From: Schoenoplectus triqueter
Lineage: Eukaryota; Streptophyta; Magnoliopsida; Poales; Cyperaceae
NCBI GenBank assembly: GCA_964058805.1
Contig: CAXKVV010000163.1
Location: 1 to 64,000, forward strand
Reading direction: 5' to 3'
DNA length: 64,000 nucleotides
The translations under genes and the position numbers were made by a program. The notes below the pieces were generated by a model, which saw only the letters and a list, made by a program, of their open reading frames with translations, did no database searches and was not told where the DNA came from. Every line of letters begins with the position of its first letter. The first letter of the stretch is position 1. Below, piece by piece: positions 46,173 through 58,775 of the stretch.

Positions 46173-48084
46173 AATATCGTATCATATCTGATACAAACTT
46201 ATAGATTAGTTAAGAAACTACACTTTATCTATGGATTTTTTTTTGGTGAAAATTTGATATTGTTGAGCAATACAATTTACCACAAGACCAAGTTAATAAT
46301 AATGACAATAAATTCTCTCCCTACAATATGTAAATTATTTTTATTGGTCCCACAAAATTTCTTAATTAAGAAGGTTATTGACCACTTATTTCAAAAAAGA
46401 AAACAAAATAAAGAATTAAAATTTTCATATCAATTAACTCACAAATTCTACCCACTGTGATCAACTGTACTATAATGTTGGTGAATATGGTATTCGTCCC
46501 CTAAAATTTCTTCCTCCTGCTCACTTATCATTTCGATCTCCCAGGAAAACAAAAGAACATTAGGATTTGACAGGGCCTTTCTTTATTTACTTGGAATTTA
46601 AAAGTAGAATCTCAATAAATGGGATGGAAAATCATGGTAATAATTTCATGGTTTGATTTGTTTTAAGTAGAAATTTGAAGTATAGTTTTCAATAACGGGT
46701 CATACGATGGAGACAAATAAATTGGCAGATACGTGGCAAAAATAATTAATACACGATGCATGCATGCCTTAATTTCTCTGAGAACTACATGTTTGGTTCA
46801 GTTGGCAGCTGCTACCAGCCATTCGAAAAAAAGAGAAGTACATGTTTGAAACGGAGAAGTAATGGAGACTTCCATTTCTCAATTGAGAAATGATTAATCT
46901 GAACAATTTGCTCTCTCTACCAATCCATGTTCAAGCATTGAGATTACGTGTTGGGATTGGTGGGATTAATATTTTTATATATCTACAACAAGGTTTCTAG
47001 ACGAAGGTTCAGGAAAACTGGCACGTAGCCCCACCGGTTGTGTATGAGTAATAATCATATATTAATTACAAGAGTATAAGACAAATCAATGCCTTTCATC
47101 TATCTTTTAACATGTGATCCCAGTACGAGCTGATGGATCTTGATTAGCAGCCACAGTACTGCCAAATTTGCCAAATACTCTGATTTACCATATAAATTTG
47201 CCAAATTTAAAATAACGGGATGACATAGAAATAACATTTTGATCGGTCCATATTTATCTAATTAGATTAAAGAGAATCAATGGATATAATAAATACGTAG
47301 CACAACTGATCCCACTCAATTTAATCTGAACTATATCAAAGCTCAAATTTCTAGATTTTCATGTCGGAAAGGTAAAAACTAAATATTAATTGTTTCCGCA
47401 CATTTAGCTTTGTTTTGTTAGGATAATTTTGCTATATTGATATATAAGATTTTATAAATCAAATTATAAGAATACAAAATTAACTTGTGTTATATTTCAT
47501 ATTTCCCTACGAAAATTAGGAACTATTCGACTAAACAAAGCAAATTAATTTTCACTTGTCCTTCTCCTTTAACGGTCAAAATTAATTAAATAGTTAAAAA
47601 ATTCTTTGTAAGATGTAGCATATTAATTGGATTGAGCCAGGCCTTGTTTTTTTTTTTCATGTTATCAGATTTTAATACTAATATTTTTTTCTTTTAATAT
47701 TCACTCCCAGTTTTTCCAATTTATAAGCAGGAAGAAATAGTTTGGGAACCAAAGCTACTGTGGTTTTTGAAGTTGAAAGTCAAAGTCATACTTCTCTTAA
47801 ATTATACCATGTGTTTCGGAGAAAATAAAATATTTTGGCCGACGAATTGGCTTACCTAAAAGTTATGTATTGAGTAAAAATATTAAAATGTATCGGAGAA
47901 GAATTTTTGTTCTATTTTTTTTGTTTTAATTATTTGAGCATGAATTAAAATCCCTTGGGCAAATTTGAGACCAACTAACTGTAACTCATATTTGTATCAT
48001 GATCTGTATTTCAACTAAAAAATCATTGACCACGTTGATCACGTTCTCAAACATTAACAGACTGTCCGTCTGCGAACGATCATT
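46173..48084. other. Gene-free AT-rich stretch
   Basis: Unique AT-rich DNA with no recognisable exons or paired repeats. Confidence 0.5.
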
Positions 48085-48620
48085 GAAGTCCTAAGTCTTA
48101 ATACTGAAGAAATAAAATCTTAATATATAATATATTAAATCATATTTTAAACTTAAAATTCATATTTGAACGATAATTAAGATATAGCATCAAGACTTTT
48201 GATGCTCTTAAATAAAAAAAATATTACTTTATTATCTCTAAATTTTGATATTATAAATTATATTTTGAACTTAAAATTTATATTTGAGCGCCAATCAGAA
48301 TATTTACAAGTATTTATACTTGAACCTCATTATTTTAAAACTGAATATCGCAAGTCTTAACATGAGAAATATGAATTCTTAATATTTAATATTACAAGTC
48401 ATATTTTGAACTTAAAATTATATTTGAGCATCCATCAGTATATGGACAAGTCTATATATCAAAACTCTAATGTGCTGAAATTGAATATTTTAAGTCTTAA
48501 CACACAAAAAAATGATGTTTTATTATCCAATATTATAAATCATAATTTTAAATTTTAAATTTATATTTGGGCAATCATCAAAATATGAATAAGTCTGTAT
48601 CCAAAAAATATAATGTCTTA
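48085..48620. repeat. AT-rich tandem repeat, about 141-bp period
   Basis: CATATTTTRAACTTAAAATT followed by ATATTTGARC begins units at about 48141, 48259, 48400 and 48541 (spacings 118, 141, 141). Between them AGTCTTAACA and TAATATTACAARTCAT recur. Units are about 70-80% alike by eye. Non-coding. Confidence 0.7.
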
Positions 48621-50440
48621 AAATATAAGTCAATAATAATTGTTTACTCTCTTATTTGAATATCGAAGAGAGTTGAACAATTAATGTTGGATAAGTCGAC
48701 ATAATAAAGATCTAATGTTCACTTTTACACAAAGGCAGAAACAATCACCTGATGAAGTCAAACTGCTTACTAAACAATAGCGGTTCTTTTGAAACCCTCT
48801 AAACCGTTCTACAGGCAATATTAGAAGTCTTAAGATCATTTATCTGATGTCTTAATATATATTAACATAAATCTTACTTTTAACTTTAAATAATATATAA
48901 TGCAAAAAATATTTACCAAACACTCCTAGAGTCAAATCTCTATACCTAATTGTCTCATCTTAAGACTTAACAACTAAATTTTTAAAACAGATTAATAAGT
49001 CATATTTAACTTTAAAGGATATAAAATTTCATAATATTTTATAAATATAAATATTCTTATTATCTTAACTAAGACCTTACAATTGATAAATTTATATTTA
49101 ATATTTTTTTAATATTTAAGATCTTATAATTTATATTTATAAAAAACTAATCTCAATAAATAATAAAAATATCTTTATACCTCATATCATTAAGTTATAA
49201 TATTGTCAACAATATGTAATAGATATATAACATAAAATAATATTTTAAAAATAATTATAAAAAATATATTTAATATTTAATATAAATAAATCTTAATATC
49301 TACCATAATATATCTTAATGTATCATTCAAAATATAATTTTTAGTTTAATCTTAATTTTCATTACTAGAAACAAATCTAAATATATACTATATACACACT
49401 TCAATATATACTACAAATAACTCTTCATATTTACTGACTAAAATTTATATTAATATATCATTCAGAACATAATTTATAGTTTAATCTTAATTTACATTAG
49501 TACAAACATTTATAGTATTTGTTAGTTTTGTGTTGAAATTTTTTCAATCTCAATTCTCAATATTACGATCTAAGTCTTTATATTTTGTATAATAAAATTT
49601 TATACCGAGTACAATTAAGTCTTCATATCTATTATAATAAGTCTGACACATATTTATGTAGTGTAACAAAATATTTTTTATGTTCTCTTCTATCATTCAA
49701 CCAATTCATTCGAATGAATACTTAAATATTATTTTCTTACTCCAAAAAATTGGTCTAATTCCACTTCTTGATCAACCGAGCTTTAAAATATGAGTTACAA
49801 CACATTCTCTTTGTGCATGAGAAGTGAAATGGTGATGCGAACACTTAGAATATTAGAGTACTTGCTTAAAGTTTTACGTATTATCTCGTTGATCTAGAGA
49901 AAATATTTAATCAATTGATTGAGACTCACCCGCACTAGATCGCTCCAATTGAATTTCTAACCGAGATATTTTCTCCCTTGATTCTCCTAAACTTTTGATC
50001 CATTTCATATATAATTTAGCTCATTGTGTTATATTCGTTGCTAGCTTTTCAACGATATATAGTATGAAGGGTAACTCTTAAAGATGAGGGAGATATTATT
50101 GAAGTTTTGGTTTAAACGAGTCAAATATATGATTCATATTTTTTGCATTTTTCTTTCAAATTTAAATTGAATAACAATTAGAAAGTAGTTAGATTAGTTA
50201 AGATAGTTGGGGTATAAAATAAAGTATAGAAATTTGGGTGTAAAAAACTTTTCTCTTATTATAATTAATTTGCATTGCCAGTTAAAAATACCATATTAGC
50301 AAGTTGATTAGTACTAGTAAGCAAACAAAGCATGAGTCGGATGGAGATAAGAACACAACTCTGGCACTTAAACTAGACCTACAAAGATAAGTATACAACA
50401 TAGCAAACGACAGCCGTGTGTGGGCTCCATTATAGCAGTC
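48621..50440. other. Gene-free AT-rich stretch upstream of the transporter gene
   Basis: Extremely AT-rich, with repeated TCTTAATWT and AACTTTAAA words. No exon was recognised. The last few hundred bases would include distal promoter of the gene at 50604. Confidence 0.5.
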
Positions 50441-50446
50441 ATTGCA

Positions 50447-50577
50447 GGCCCACTAGAATATAAATATTAGAGATGTTCTATATAGAAATGTGCCATGTAC
50501 ACTTCAAATCTTAGATCTTAGTACCGTAGGTCGTTTGCTGTTCCTTCTCTCTCCCTCTCTCTCTCCCTCTCTCTCGG
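50447..50577 (+). promoter_or_regulatory. Core promoter and CT-rich leader of the WAT1-related gene
   Basis: A TATA box TATAAATA (50459-50466) lies just downstream of GGCCCA (50447-50452, a site II-type element). A TATA at this place would start transcription about 30 bp downstream, giving a leader of about 110 nt. The leader carries a CT microsatellite (50547-50577), a pyrimidine patch common near plant start sites. Inferred from position only. Confidence 0.55.
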
Positions 50578-50603
50578 AGTGTAGCAACTAGCAATAGCAA
50601 GTA

Positions 50604-53345
50604 ATGGGAGGGTTCAGTCTAGAGCAACAGAAGCCATGGATGGCCATGGTGGCAACACAGTGTATATATGCGGTCATGAATCTGGTGGCGAAAGCGGCAT
50701 TCAACCGCGGTCTCAGCACGATGGTGTTTGTGGTGTATCGACAAAGCATTGCTACTCTCTTTCTACTCCCTGCTATCCTCCTCGCAAAGCGGTACAGACA
50801 ATATATGCAGTTCCTTGGTTTGATATATAGAATTTTGATGATAAAATTCTTTAAAATTCTTAAAAAAAAACGGTCCATAAATTGCAAATATCGGAAAATA
50901 TTTCAAACATTACGAACTAGTGATAAAAAAAATCTTTCATTCACAAAGAGGAATAATTAATTGTGCATGTTTGATAAGGAAATCTCCTAATCGGCCAATT
51001 TGACGGAATTAATTGTCAAATCTACACTATAAGAAATTCAGTTCGTAGAATAGAAATAGCAGAGCAGTTGATTGGAGATACACAATGAGCGCGTGCAATC
51101 TTGACTTTGTAAACGATTTTCCATTGTTGCCCCTTGAGGCATCTTTTCCTCAGTCATTCTACTATGATACTTGTATGATCCAAAAGAAAATAATACAAAA
51201 ATACGAACTGTTACAAAATCTCTGTATCGCTTATAACTTGATAAGGTATGGGCCAATCTGAGCCTCCAAAAAAAAATTTGGGCCTAGTATAATTCTGCAC
51301 TGATTCACTTGATAAAGACACAATCATGGGCATAATATTGTTCACTCATTTCCTTCTCTTTTATTTTTTTTCTTCAATTTGTGGCCTCCAAGCAAATATA
51401 ACAAAATATCAGGGACACATCTCTAACACCATCAGTGAAAAGGCAGAATCAAGATAAATACAGATGGCATCAGACATGGTAGAAGGCTAGATGCCCATTG
51501 AAGGATTGCTGTTGCTATTTCCAGAATTAAAATGATTCACAGAAACTATGTGCTAATTGCCTATGATTGTATAGTCATTACCAATTAGTTGATATTAATT
51601 AAGTTAATTGAGCATGTTGATTCACAGAAACTAGTTGATATTAATTAAGTTAATTGAGCATGTTGATTAACTGGGGTTCAACAATTTGATAGGGGCAGAG
51701 TTTCTGAATTGTCTCTCAGTCTGAAAGGTTTCGGATTGGTTTTTCTCGCATCTTTAGCAGGGTATGTATCAAACTACTTTATTTCAATTAAGCTAGATGC
51801 ATTTTTTATTTATATTGAAAATTTTACTTTTCCAATGTCATATTTTAAATACTCCACAGTGCTACAATGAATCAGTCATTGTATTATCAGGGGATAGATT
51901 TGGGTTCTCCTTCAATGGCAGCAGCTATGGCCAACCTAATACCAGCAATTACTTTTGTAATGGCTGCTACTGTCGGGTATGTTGTACTCTTAAAAGACAT
52001 TAACCATAATTCATTTTTGGTTTGCCAGAAAATTGTACTCCTATGTATCCATACTCATTTCACACCTCACATTTCACAGATTAGAAACAGTGAAATTAAG
52101 GAGTTTAAGAAGCTGGGCTAAGATAGTTGGCACCATAGTTTGTGTAGGTGGGGCAATGACAATGGCCTTCTTCAAAGGCCCAAGGCTTCTAAACATGTCA
52201 TTCCAAAATCTGATGGTGTTTCACATGAAGATTGACAAATGGGTTATTGGTGGTCTTTGTCTCATGGGGTCAAGTAGCTGCTGGTCTTTGTGGCTTATAT
52301 TGCAGGTGAATTTGATTACACTTTTTGAATAGATTAAAACTATTTTCTCAGAAAAAAGAAAAAATAAATCAAAGTAGAAATTCAATTTGTGAGTTTTTGT
52401 GCACTCATGCTATTGAATTTCATTTAACAGGTCATAATTAAAGAAACTCAACGTAACCAGATTTATGGTATTCTCCTAAGAAAATGTACTCCATTTGTTG
52501 CAAATGTTTTTGTTCAGGGTGTTCCAAGACGAATACCAGAAAATAAATTTCCTCTTGATGTATGACTGGAAGAGCAATTCTGAAAGTGTTACTATATTGA
52601 CCTTTCTTGTCATGAATTGTAGGTCCCCATTTGCAAGTCACACTCCGACCCGTTATCGTTGTCGGCTTGGACATGCTTGGTGTCCGCAATACAATCAGCC
52701 GCTGTCACATATTTTGTTCATCCCGGCTGGAGCGTTTGGAAGTTGACATCACCTAATGACCTTCTAGCTGTTTTATATGCTGTAAGTAACAACTCTCTTG
52801 CCTTCTTTTATTCCATCTATTTAAAGGGCATTAGGTAGGCATGATTTTTAACATAATTATTCAATGATTTTATAGGGTTCCTTTGGATCTGCTGTGACCT
52901 TCTATCTGCAATCATGGTGCATATCTGTTAGAGGACCTCTGTATTCTGCTATGTTTAACCCGCTTTCAACTGTAATTACGACAATTCTTTCTGCAGTCCT
53001 TTTTCATGAAGAGCTCCACATAGGAAGGTATTTATTCTAAAATAGTAAATATCATTCACAAAATTCATAATCAGAAAAGTTAGTGGTACAAGTCCATGCC
53101 TAAATAACTTGAATGACTTAACCCAACTTGCTGCTAATTTCTTCTCCAGCTTATTCGGTGCTACAGCAATTATTGGTGGACTGTATGTAGTGTTGTGGGG
53201 TAAAGCAGAGGATCTGAGGAAAATGGAAGAAGTGATAATTAAAGATTTTACAAAGACATCTGTCTCAGAAGATCCTGAATCTCAAGATAGTGACACAAAT
53301 ATCAGACATCCACTATTGACAAACAAGTCCGAAAGGGAAATATAG
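50604..53345 (+). CDS. WAT1-related (nodulin-21/UMAMIT) EamA transporter, 7 exons, 368 aa
   Basis: Predicted plant drug/metabolite exporter of the vacuolar or plasma membrane; relatives export auxin or amino acids. Its own substrate cannot be read from sequence. Exons: 50604-50791, 51693-51761, 51860-51976, 52080-52305, 52623-52781, 52876-53027, 53150-53345. All introns are GT-AG, all phases agree and the frame is open to TAG at 53343, giving 368 residues, normal for the family. Two EamA halves are seen. The first starts PWMAMVATQCIYAVMNLVAK and includes VVYRQSIATLFLLPA and MANLIPAITFVMAATVG. A polar middle stretch follows LRSWAKIVGTIVCVGGAMT. The second runs from KWVIGGLCLMGSSSCW through VPICKSHSDPLSLSAWTCLV to GPLYSAMFNPLSTVITTILS and HEELHIGS. 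About ten membrane helices and a hydrophilic tail follow from composition. The start is the first ATG and fits the family N-terminus. It appears intact. Confidence 0.93.
50792..51692 (+). other. Long first intron of the WAT1-related gene
   Basis: This 901-bp intron is far larger than the other five-hundred-base-or-less introns. It contains a local tandem duplication (TAGTTGATATTAATTAAG at 51587 and 51632, 45-bp spacing). Open frames within it (51038-51256 minus strand) have no domain and are not called as genes. Confidence 0.75.
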
Positions 53346-53409
53346 AAGATTAATATGCCATTTTTTAGCTAGTATTTATGTTCTATTTTCCATCAAGATC
53401 ATGCCGTCC

Positions 53410-53415
53410 AATAAA
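53410..53415 (+). terminator. Polyadenylation signal AATAAA
   Basis: A canonical AATAAA 65 bp after the stop codon of the transporter gene, in suitable position to direct 3' end formation. Confidence 0.6.
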
Positions 53416-55001
53416 AGGAGAATTAATTTTAATTTAAAAGACTTATTTCATGAACTTAGACTCATTTATTGACAATTCCTTGTTTGTGATGTTTTATTTC
53501 TCGACCATCCCTTGCCCGTTAGTTATCGGGTTTCAATCATAAAAAAAATAACCTGAATTTAATTTAAAATACACAATTGGACAAATTAAGGAATAGGAAA
53601 ACTGAAATCGTATTCGATAATAAATGTAAAATAAGTTTTCAAAGTATTTACAGCAACTAATCCTTAAAAAAGATTTATATTTTCTTGCGTCCAAATAATT
53701 TAAGAAAATGATGTAAATTCTTGATGTTTTTATTTTGGGAGAATTAATTTTGTGCCACTTTAAAACTTCAAAATTAGTAAAATACCATCTCAAACTTTTA
53801 TCTTCCACTCTAAACTCAATTTATTTAGTTTTTTTGCCACAAATATTATATACAAGTGTAATTATTAAATAAAAATACATCAATTATCTGTATTGATGGA
53901 AATACCCTCATTATATCAAATAGATAGCCGGTACACAGTTGAAGATACAAAAATCAGATGATAATATCGGTACTGATTCTGGTACAAACTTGATACCAAT
54001 ACCGACTCTGGTACACAGACTGATACACAATTTGACTAAAGATGAGCATTCGTTCAATCAAAATCTCAACCATTTTTCTCCCATAGTTTGTACCTTCTTT
54101 TTCATCTTTTTCTATATTCTTATTTCTTGAAATATTTGATGATATATTATCCAAAAAAATGCTAATTCGTTCAGATGAACTTATTTCCAGACATAAAGCA
54201 GGTTCCAATTGTATGTTTTCTTTTTCTCATTTCAAACTCCGACTCCTCTCGAGATCCATCTATCATCCGATCAAATTCAACCAAATAAATGGTGGATTAC
54301 CATAGTTTGATACACAATTTGGCGCTAGCACATAGTTGGATGACCTACAACCAAATTCAGTAACCTCCCCCCACTCCCCCTAAGCACAAGCCCTTACATT
54401 CTAGAATTGAACTGGGGAAGCCTGATCAATCCTGAGATATTTCTCATTAATTAATGTCTCTATACTGGAATTTTTAGAAATATTATTTTCCTTTGTGTTT
54501 ATACATTTGGTAGCCTTCGTTTCCTTCAATGAAGCTTCCATTTCTCGACTTCCTTCAATGAAGCTTTTATTTCTCGACTTTGGAGGATTTGGATATCAGA
54601 GAAGAATGGATAAGGGAAAAAAAATGGAAATAATAATTTTATAAATACAGATTTTTTAAATTAAAATATTATAACAATGATATATTTATTGCCAAAAAAT
54701 TAAATAAAATAATTTTAAGTGACATTAAACTAAGATAAAAATTGAGAATGATATTTTATTAATTTTAAAAAATTTAGAGTGGCACAAAACTGACTGTTCT
54801 TCTAATTTATACCAAATGAATTCTGTTGCGATTACCGGTTAAAAATTAGATGGACATTCAGTACGATATGAGAATTCATTTAAATATTACTTTTGAGGTA
54901 AAGAATTTTCAGGCATGACGTTGTGTAATTTTACATCGGTTACCAATACCATTTACCAACAATTATGTCCTCTTGGCTTCTCCGTTTTGTCATTTTATTA
55001 T
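53416..55001. other. Gene-free intergenic stretch
   Basis: AT-rich. It contains a 29-bp tandem duplication (CCTTCAATGAAGCTT with CATTTCTCGACTT at about 54522 and 54551). The GGTACACAGTTGA / CCGGTAC words at 53930-54030 recur weakly. No exon was recognised. Confidence 0.5.
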
Positions 55002-55400
55002 GGGTGGGGACTGTTTGACAATGAGTTCTTGGGTGGGGACTGTTTGACAATGAGTTCTTGATAATTTTAATAATAGATTTCTTAATAAATATAAAATATA
55101 TTTTAAAAATAATTTTTTTATAGATATATATTCTTTTACTTATATATTATTAGTATTTCAAACATCATGCAATTTCATCATCATTATGTAGTCCATCTAA
55201 GACTGTTAAATTAAAATCGTTGTAAATTATATAAAATTTTAATAATTTTTAATGAGCTATCAAACGATAATGAAATTACAGAAAATTTGAAATACTATCA
55301 ATCTATAAGTAAACGAACATATTTTTAAAAATTTTTTATATTTATTAAGAAGTCCATTGATAAGATTATCAAAATAACATATTATAAAGTGACCTTCACT
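55002..55400. mobile_element. Foldback MITE, GACAATGG family, copy 2
   Basis: Same family as 5877-6255: GACAATGAGTTCTTGATAAT, then CTTAATAAATATAAAATATA on the left, mirrored by TTTATATTTATTAAGAAGTC and CATTGATAAGATTATCAAAA on the right, with TATCAAACGATAATGAAAT inside. The left border is duplicated: GGGTGGGGACTGTTTGACAA occurs at 55002 and 55031. Confidence 0.65.
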
Positions 55401-55675
55401 TTTATTATACTGGAGATGTTATGTGGCAGAAATATTTGTGTACTTGGACATAACAGGTAAAAGGTTCAGCTTCAGCCTTCCCTTCAGCTAGTTTTGCACT
55501 TTTGCTATTGTCTGTGGTATGTGCACTATGCGTGACAGAATACTGCCCACATGGACACATGGTGTTTCTGCGTCCAATCAGGGCGCGACAGCGCAAAAGA
55601 TACATTAATATTGTCTGCAATTTGTATTCTCTCCTTCTCTGATTGGCTGGGATCACATTTACGTGATATTAATAT

Positions 55676-55712
55676 TAGAGAGGGGATCGTCGACAATGGT
55701 TTATTTTGACAA
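55676..55712 (+). mobile_element. Lone end of GACAATGG-family MITE
   Basis: AGAGGGGATCGTCGACAATGG then TTTATTTTGACAAC matches the terminus at 5871-5905. No second arm follows. Confidence 0.45.
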
Positions 55713-55765
55713 CCCACAGCACGGACATTTTGGAAGTTTTAGTAGCAGACTACCAGTAATGTCTT

Positions 55766-56108
55766 TAGAGCTGTCTAAAGTTTCAAACGATCACATTAAT
55801 AATTTCTTCCGTGAATCGTTTTGTTAATAAGAAGCAAAAAAAAAATTCATTAACTATTTCATTTAATAAACGAAAGATGAAATCATTTTGTTAACTGTTT
55901 CGTTTACCACGAAACGAAACGAAACATGAAATTTACACTGAAATACACTAAAAACAAAGACAAATTCCGTTTCGTTATCTGTTTCGTTCTTTGTACGAAA
56001 TAAAAAAAAATTTCGTTAACTGTTTCATTTAATAAACGAAAGAAAAAATATTTCGTTTACCACGAAACGAAACGAAACATGACGAAACACATTTCGTTAA
56101 CAGTCCTA
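55766..56108. mobile_element. Probable hAT-like MITE with internal tandem repeat
   Basis: The ends read inward as TAGAGCTGTCTAAAG and TAGGACTGTTAACG. Inside, a segment of about 170 bp occurs twice (about 55848 and 56010): CTRTTTCATTTAATAAACGA and TTCGTTTACCACGAAACGAA. Many TTTCGTT/AACGAAA words are in both orientations. No target duplication was found. Confidence 0.45.
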
Positions 56109-57575
56109 TATCGTATCGAGTTTGTAGGGGTATAATTGATATTAAGATTTTTTTTTTAATTATGATTAAATAGGCATGGTGGCAAATTAAAAAATAAATT
56201 TGTTTTTTAATGGCAAATTCCTCAATTGAAAGTTTGTAGTGATAAAAATCTAATTTTGAAAGTTTGTAGTGACAAAAATCTAATTTTGAAAGTATATAGT
56301 GGCAAATAACTAATTTTTCCTTAAATTAAAGTATTATAATAATTATTAATTTGTGGCAATTAACTAAATACATAGATTATTATAGTGACATTAGACAATG
56401 AAAAATTTTCGAGTGACATTGTATTAATTTTAAATTTCTGGCATGTGAAACCAATTTCCCCTAAATAAAATCATGTTAACAATAAAATCTCAATGGATCT
56501 GTTATTATTACAACCAACCCAATGGTACTCAGTCAAAGCAAATAAGAGAATCAAAATAATAATTAAGTTTTCAAACTCAATAATAATATTATTAACATAT
56601 TCCGCTTTCAAAGATAGTTCTAGAATATTTACTTCTATATATTCTCTTTCTTGCGCAAGCATATAGCCATCCAATCTGAAAATTATTTTCTTTTAGCATA
56701 TAACATTTTTATAAAACATTAGCTCACAAAAAAGTTTTTTTTTTATAGAACAAAAGCATTAAGAAGAAAGAAGACGGTGAAGCTGACAACCTGGTGAGTT
56801 CAATTTAGGATCCTATTACTTGGCAGAACAGCCTACATTGGTGAATTGATTAATTTAATATGAGAATCAGCCTACATTGGTGAATTGATGAATTGCTTAA
56901 TTGAATTGATTACTTGGCAGAGCAGCCTACATTGGTAAATTTTGACTTGGGGTTCAGGAATCAGGATTTGTGGGTTAAATGGTTGGTTTTTTATGTTGGT
57001 GTGATTATCAAATCTCATCAGCACACAACTGTGGGAAGATGCAGGGAAGAAAGGATTAATATTGGAACGATTGCACCACACGCGTTGTTGTCATAATTGC
57101 TGATTAATTATCTTGGTTCCGTCTAGGAATAAAAAAAAAGTAAGAATTTTACTTCACTAATCCTACTTGATACAATTATTTCAAATTAAATTTATCAAAT
57201 AAACGGTTCGGTTGTTAATTCCATTTTTTCTAAAGGAAAGGACAATTCAGAGGCAACTTACATTTCATTAGTAGGGAAATTAATGTGCAAAAAAATATAT
57301 AAATAAATTGATTATAGCTTTTGTATGTTTGACTTTATTATTATTGCACCAACTATCAATTATCTGCTGTCTGATAATTCACAGAATAATAACAACTTGC
57401 AATTAATGAACATTATTTGTAAGGAATATTCTTATATCCTGTCACTAAATTCTCATCTCTTAGCTGCGTGCTGAGCACATAGGGAACTGGTATTTCTGCT
57501 ATATGTCATACATTCCTTTGAAGACTTTCTTAATTATTTTGTATTCCCTTCATACACCTCCTAATTAATCATCAC
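56109..57575. other. Upstream region of the BTB gene with short tandem repeats
   Basis: Contains a 32-bp tandem repeat (GAAAGTTTGTAGTGAYAAAA, 56228-56310). Three copies of CAGCCTACATTGGTRAAT lie at about 56829, 56866 and 56926. A 60-codon frame at 56914-57096 begins inside the third copy and has no recognised domain. No clear TATA box was found for the gene at 57576. Confidence 0.5.
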
Positions 57576-58775
57576 ATGATCCAACTCTCAATTTGCTCAA
57601 TATCAGAGAAGCATTCTCCATCCCAGCCAGCAATGGGTACGGATTCATTGGCTGAAGGACTGTATACGGTTGAGACGAAAAATGTTTCGCAGCTTGCACC
57701 TCAGGGCCGTATAAACGAAGAACTGTTCAAGATAAAGTCCTTCGAACGAATGTATTTTACCACACACGGTTCCTTTACCATGGGCGACACCGAGTGGGAG
57801 ATCCGCGTATACCCGGTAGGAGAATTTGTGTGGTATTATCTCTGTTTGTTAGATAATACTGTGCCAGTCAAGAAGTATGGCTACATGTCCTTGGTGCAGG
57901 ATCACAGTAATAATGGTGATTGGATGATTGACACTGGCATAAAATTTAATGAAGAGATGGATTTCAAGGCAACCCCTCTTGGAGAGGGTTTGTGCCTTCC
58001 CTTGGTGCCTCTAACCTACTTCACAAAATCAGATCAGGAGAAGTACTCTAAAGATGATTGCTTGCTGCATAAATTCGTTTTATGGGTCATTTTTGATAGT
58101 TCGAGGAAAGCACCAGTGAAACCTAAGTACCGGCCACGGTCTTATCAACCAAAGGTAATATCACCAGACTCTGCGGCAGCTGATGATGAGCCGGATGAAG
58201 AAGAAATGGTAGTATCACCTCCATCAGACTTAATTATTACACTGCTTGAGAGCAGGGACTTTGCGGATATTATTTTTATCGTCAAATGGGACACATTCAC
58301 TGCACACAGGTGCATTCTTGCGGCTCGTTCCCCCGTGTTCCGATCAGAACTTCTCGCTCTACAAAACAATACTGACATGAACATGAAGAACTTATGTGTA
58401 TCCGTGCAGCATATGGATCCACTCACTTTTAAGCACTTGCTCTATTTCATTTATACTGATGCTTTACCAGAAGATTTTGAGGAGGTTACACCTCCAGAGA
58501 GGTACCACCGCATGTTGGTTGCAGCGCATCGTTTTAAAATAGAAGGGCTCAAGTTAATATGTGAGAAGAAGCTCACGAAGGTGGTCGCCGACACCATGAT
58601 AACCGCTCTTGATCTCTCGGAGTATCTTGAGAGTGGTAACCTGAAAATTGTTCAGCATGATTGCAACAAGAAGCAAGAAATAATTGCCTCAATTGTTGTG
58701 GACACGAATGAAGTCGACCAACTGTCTGATAGCGGTAATTGTAGTACCGATGAGTTTGTCCGTGTTCCTTTTTAG
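57576..58775 (+). CDS. MATH-like/BTB-POZ domain protein, intronless, 399 aa
   Basis: Predicted substrate adaptor for a CUL3-type E3 ubiquitin ligase, as for plant BPM (BTB-MATH) proteins. Residues about 45-175 look like a diverged MATH/TRAF fold (FKIKSFERMYFTTHGSFTMG, EWEIRVYPVGEF, VLWVIFD). An acidic linker (ADDEPDEEE, about 202-210) follows. A well-preserved BTB domain spans about 217-335 (LLESRDFADIIFIV, FTAHRCILAARSPVFRSELL, MDPLTFKHLLYFIYTDALPE, LVAAHRFKIEGLKLICEKKL). A shortened BACK-like tail (ITALDLSEYLESGNLKIVQ) precedes an acidic end. Plant BPM genes usually have introns; this one has none, suggesting a retrocopy or an expanded lineage-specific group. Start: ATG 57576 gives a 19-residue extension; ATG 57633 (MGTDSLAEG) is an equally good start. 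The frame is open throughout, so it is probably functional. Confidence 0.85.
   Translation: MIQLSICSISEKHSPSQPAMGTDSLAEGLYTVETKNVSQLAPQGRINEELFKIKSFERMYFTTHGSFTMGDTEWEIRVYPVGEFVWYYLCLLDNTVPVKKYGYMSLVQDHSNNGDWMIDTGIKFNEEMDFKATPLGEGLCLPLVPLTYFTKSDQEKYSKDDCLLHKFVLWVIFDSSRKAPVKPKYRPRSYQPKVISPDSAAADDEPDEEEMVVSPPSDLIITLLESRDFADIIFIVKWDTFTAHRCILAARSPVFRSELLALQNNTDMNMKNLCVSVQHMDPLTFKHLLYFIYTDALPEDFEEVTPPERYHRMLVAAHRFKIEGLKLICEKKLTKVVADTMITALDLSEYLESGNLKIVQHDCNKKQEIIASIVVDTNEVDQLSDSGNCSTDEFVRVPF

Noticed and set aside
52438..52622. Extra exon in the WAT1-related gene starting GTCATAATTAAAG after AACAG at 52430
   Set aside because: The frame does not fit the family, whereas the acceptor at 52622/52623 gives VPICKSHSDPLSLSAW in the correct phase. 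The segment is taken as intron 4.
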